This document shows positions 61,201 through 64,000 of a DNA stretch of 64,000 nt, piece after piece. Positions within the stretch are counted from its first letter, which is position 1, and each line of letters begins with the position of its first letter. The stretch is from Caldalkalibacillus thermarum. Its GTDB lineage: Bacteria; Bacillota; Bacilli; Caldalkalibacillales; Caldalkalibacillaceae. A model generated the notes under the pieces. It was not told the DNA's origin and ran no database searches. It saw only the letters and a program-made list of their open reading frames with translations. The DNA lies in NCBI RefSeq assembly GCF_014644735.1, contig NZ_BMKZ01000001.1, positions 144,241 to 208,240 on the forward strand, read 5' to 3'. Position numbers and translations under genes: made by a program.

Positions 61201-62621
61201 ACCTCAATCGAATTGATGTCAAATTAGGTGTAATGATTATGCTTCTGTTTCTGGTTCTTTTGCTTCCTTTGGGATTTGTTATCAATCAAATTTTCTCTGG
61301 TTTTTATTTTACAAAGGTCCAAGAGGAAACCAGCCGATTGTCAGCCCAATATGCCCAACTGATTGCCAGACACCCTGACCATATGATGATACCGATGATT
61401 GAAATGATGGCCCAATTTTCTCAAGTAAGAATATTTATTATCAATCCTGAAGGCCAAATTATCGCTGTTGCCAATGTCCCGGGGCTTAATAAAGGCGATT
61501 CAATCATGTTGGAAGAATTAGATGCTCTTGCCCTTGGACAAACCATCGAAACAACCTATACAGATCCGGAGGGTAAACCGTATTATATGACCGGTACCCC
61601 GATCATGGATCAACAGTCATTCTATGGAGGGGTGTTTGTCTTATCATCCATAGAAGGGATTTACCAGTCCCTGCGTGGGGTTCGGAATTTGTTGATTCTG
61701 GCAGGATTTGGTGCTTTTTTTATTGCTTTAGGGTTTACAATGGTGTTATCCAGGTCTTTGTCCCGACCGTTGCTTCAAATGGAAAGGGCAGCACGCAAAA
61801 TTGCCAAAGGGAAATTGGAGACCCGGGTGGAAGTTGGTACAACAGATGAAATAGGTTCACTAGCGATGGCGATTAACGATTTAGCCAGGGATTTAAAACG
61901 CTACAGAGATACAAGGAGAGAATTCTTGGCCAATATTTCCCATGAATTACGAACACCTCTCACCTATTTGGAAGGGTACGCCAAAGTACTAAAAGAAGGG
62001 TTGTATCAATCTCTAGAGGAAAGGGATAAATATTTGGATATTATTCAAAAAGAGACCAAACGGTTAAACCAATTGATTAATGACTTATCTGAACTGGCTA
62101 AAATGGAGGAAGGAAGAATCAGTTTAAATTTCCAATGGGTGGACATTGCGGAAGTGTTGGAAAGTGTCTTATCCAAAACTTCATTAAAAGCCAAAGAGAA
62201 AGGATTGCTTGTCCAGGTTGATATTGAGGACGATCTTCCCTTATTGTATGGTGACGGCTTAAGACTAGAACAAATCTTTTTAAACTTAGTGGAGAATGCC
62301 ATTCGTTATACAGATGCAGGAACTGTGTCTGTTCAAGCCAAGCTTGTTGGTCAGAAAATCATAAAAACGATTGTTGAAGATACAGGCAGAGGGATACCAG
62401 AAGAGGAGCTGCCTTATATATTTGAACGGTTTTACCGCGTAGAAAAATCCCGTTCACGTCAGCATGGCGGCTCAGGTCTGGGATTAGCGATTGTAAAGAA
62501 GTTGGTCGAATTGCATGGTGGAGATATTATGGTTTCAAGTCTGCCAGGAAAAGGGACCCGTTTTGAGGTTGATTTTCCAGTAAAAGTTACTCTCCAAGAC
62601 CAAGAGGAGGGAGGGAAATGA
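61197..62621 (+). CDS. sensor histidine kinase
   Basis: 474 residues. Membrane helices at about 11-33 and 162-184 enclose an extracytoplasmic sensor of about 125 residues; HAMP about 186-237; phospho-His249 in FLANISHELRTPLTYLEG; ATPase with N box NLVENAIRYTD, G1 DTGRGIPEEE and G2 GGSGLGLAIVKKL. The sensor begins with RHPDHMMIPMIEMM, a His/Met-rich stretch suited to copper(I) or silver, which fits the neighbouring oxidase. The signal is inferred, not shown. Overlaps both neighbours by 4 nt. Confidence 0.9.
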   Translation: MNLNRIDVKLGVMIMLLFLVLLLPLGFVINQIFSGFYFTKVQEETSRLSAQYAQLIARHPDHMMIPMIEMMAQFSQVRIFIINPEGQIIAVANVPGLNKGDSIMLEELDALALGQTIETTYTDPEGKPYYMTGTPIMDQQSFYGGVFVLSSIEGIYQSLRGVRNLLILAGFGAFFIALGFTMVLSRSLSRPLLQMERAARKIAKGKLETRVEVGTTDEIGSLAMAINDLARDLKRYRDTRREFLANISHELRTPLTYLEGYAKVLKEGLYQSLEERDKYLDIIQKETKRLNQLINDLSELAKMEEGRISLNFQWVDIAEVLESVLSKTSLKAKEKGLLVQVDIEDDLPLLYGDGLRLEQIFLNLVENAIRYTDAGTVSVQAKLVGQKIIKTIVEDTGRGIPEEELPYIFERFYRVEKSRSRQHGGSGLGLAIVKKLVELHGGDIMVSSLPGKGTRFEVDFPVKVTLQDQEEGGK

Positions 62622-62830
62622 AAAGATTAGACTGGGTTATCGCTGTGATGTTGGTTATTATTGGATTATCTTGCTTGACCATGTCAGCCACATGGATGTT
62701 GAATCCAAATTCGATAAGACAGTATTTTTTTACCTTCTTTCATATATGTTTTTGGGCTGTTTTGCCGGTTATGATCACTGTTGTTATATATTTAATATTA
62801 AGATTTAAAGATAACACACCTGATAAATAG
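62618..62830 (+). CDS. small two-helix membrane protein of the two-component operon
   Basis: 70 residues starting in the kinase stop (ATGA overlap, GGAGGGAAATG). Two helices: DWVIAVMLVIIGLSCLTMSA and FTFFHICFWAVLPVMITVVI. Co-translated with the kinase, so it may modulate the sensor. Family unknown. Confidence 0.65.
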   Translation: MKRLDWVIAVMLVIIGLSCLTMSATWMLNPNSIRQYFFTFFHICFWAVLPVMITVVIYLILRFKDNTPDK

Positions 62831-62934
62831 ATTAAGTCTGTATCTTAGTGTATAACAGTGGGCACTTTTCACAGATAGCCGTGACGCGGGTCAGGCTTAA
62901 CTTTGTTTAAAGGATCTTGGGAAAGTCCTCTTGT

Positions 62935-62966
62935 TTCATATTTTCTTCACAATTTTTGTTTATAAT
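62935..62966 (+). promoter_or_regulatory. direct-repeat promoter of the multicopper oxidase, site 4 of 4
   Basis: TTCATATTTTC (62935-62945) and TTCACAATTTT (62946-62956), then 4 nt and TATAAT (62961-62966). Nearly identical to the promoter at 58840. Confidence 0.75.
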
Positions 62967-63015
62967 AGACGTTACCAAAAAAATAGCGACTCAACAAGAA
63001 AGGGAGAGGGACCAG

Positions 63016-63879
63016 ATGCATAGAATCTTGAAGGCAACACTCATAACAATAGGGTTAATCATCGTGCTTGTTGGTTGCAGCGCGCCTGTTGCAGATGATG
63101 CTGAACAGGTAAGCGATCCGGCCAAAGAGGAAAACCGTGATGACCCGATTAAGGAGGAGAATGGAAAAGTTGAGATCGATCTAAACGCAACCGAAACTCA
63201 GTGGATGTTTAACGATGAACTGATGGCAGACATTTGGTCTTACAACGGTTCTCTGCCCGGAAAAGAAATTCGTGTCCGTGAAGGAGACCAGGTGGTTGTC
63301 CGTTTTAGCAATGAACTCGATGTGCCAACGGCTGTCCATTTCCATGGGGTTCCTGTTCCTAACGAGATGGATGGGGTGCCCGGCGTCACTCAAAACGCGG
63401 TGATGCCAGGGGAGACGTTTGTCTATGAGTTTGTGGCTGATGCTCCAGGGACCTACTGGTATCACTCCCACCAGGACGGAGCTAATCAGGTGGGCAAAGG
63501 ATTGTACGGGGCATTCATTGTGGAACCTGTGGACCAGCCAGATTATGACCTTGACCAGGTGATCATGATCGGTGAATGGTCTTCCATGGACATGGCGCAC
63601 GGAGATATGGAGCATAGTGAAATGGAACACGGCCATCACGGGAACATGGATCATCATGGCATGCATGATGGGGAAGGTCACGGAGATGGCCATATGGAAC
63701 ATCATGAGCTGGACCACGACGTAAACCATGAACAGATGTCCCACGATGAGATGATGAAATTAATGTACGATACGTTACTTATTAACGGGAAAGCAGGGGA
63801 AGCCATTGAGCCCATCAAAGTGCAAGAAGGGGATACTGTCAAGTTACGGTTTGTCAATACGGGCCTTTTTACCGTGTGA
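63016..63879 (+). pseudogene. multicopper oxidase lipoprotein, truncated in the third cupredoxin domain
   Basis: ATG 63016 (GGGAGAGGG upstream). Lipobox IVLVGC, first cupredoxin domain with HFHG and WYHSH copper ligands, then a His/Met-rich insert (..DMEHSEMEHGHHGNMDHHGM..) and the start of the next domain (..INGKAGEAIEPIKVQEGDTVKLRFVNTGLFT). The frame stops at 63879, where family members continue with the HPxHxHG and HCHxxxH ligands for type 1/2/3 copper. Without these the protein cannot be an oxidase. Sequence beyond about 63873 does not look like the rest of the gene, so an insertion or rearrangement at this point is likely. Confidence 0.75.
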
Positions 63880-64000
63880 GTCAAGTATTTCCGGGCAGAG
63901 TTTTTTATCCCCATCATGGATGTAAGCGGATTCATTGTTTGAGGGTACTCTCTTGGTCATTTCTTATCCTGTTTTAAAAACCAACCAATCCCTTCAGTGC
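63880..64000. other. sequence after the oxidase break, unassigned
   Basis: No continuation of the oxidase in any frame. It could be the end of a mobile element running out of the window; too short to classify. Confidence 0.35.

Noticed and set aside
1..64000. tRNA, rRNA and CRISPR loci
   Set aside because: I saw no cloverleaf-like gene, rRNA segment or regular repeat-spacer array while reading; a tRNAscan or CRISPR finder would settle this.

Overview
The window looks like a chromosomal segment of a spore-forming, low-to-mid-GC Gram-positive bacterium of the Bacillaceae. Gene order follows two Bacillus subtilis neighbourhoods: rpsD-refZ-ezrA-(nifS-thiI)-sspA-nadF-sppA-yteJ-ytfI-ytfJ-ytxK-ackA-moaB, and pepF-yjbI-yjbL-yjbM(relQ)-nadK-yjbO-prpE followed by fabI and yjcF/yjcG. 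Sporulation genes (refZ, an alpha/beta SASP, ytfJ/gerW) and sigma-G/F-like promoters support an endospore former. A thermo-alkaliphilic genus such as Caldalkalibacillus is my guess, not shown by the sequence.

Layout. 1-5.1 kb: the 5' end of rpsD with a structured leader (minus), an AtuA-type pair, refZ and ezrA. 5.4-14.9 kb: an accessory, partly decayed stretch holding a selenoprotein of the glycine/proline reductase B family, prophage crumbs, an unknown lipoprotein, two TnpB-only IS200/IS605 elements, a perR operon and a MotA/MotB-like pair resembling ZorA/ZorB. 15.0-20.4 kb: a zinc cluster (znuACB, zur, ycgR/ycgQ-like). 20.5-36.6 kb: mostly core genes (methyltransferases, nucleotidase, nifS, thiI, glycolipid synthesis, SASP, NAD kinase, SppA, acetate kinase, PduL, EcsC, MoaB). 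36.8-38.2 kb: a MecA-like C-terminal domain protein and gene debris. 38.3-58.5 kb: dynA, MBL hydrolase, pepF, the yjb cluster, rodA, fabI, GDPD, PHP phosphatase, yjcF/yjcG, pgpA, yfhP-like, aldehyde dehydrogenase. 58.5-63.9 kb: a probable metal/redox cluster with a CcdA-like protein, a two-component system and a truncated multicopper oxidase.

Most notable signals. (1) At 5403-6110 (minus) an in-frame UGA is followed by a hairpin with a GGUC apical loop at bacterial SECIS distance, giving a U-P-L-C redox motif; a perfect PerR box lies upstream of its promoter, and a second perfect PerR box overlaps the promoter of the perR operon at 10.2 kb. (2) Four promoters in the 58.5-63 kb cluster carry direct repeats of 11-bp period that end exactly 4 nt before the -10 box, which points to one regulon of the response regulator encoded there. 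(3) A ZorA/ZorB-like motor pair has no recognisable effector beside it. (4) An RluD-family pseudouridine synthase has lost its catalytic Asp segment by an in-frame deletion. (5) A tandem hairpin region with kissing-loop and mutually exclusive pairing potential precedes a broken symporter gene. Further operator-like sites (Zur, FadR, FapR, cre) lie where the adjacent genes make them plausible.
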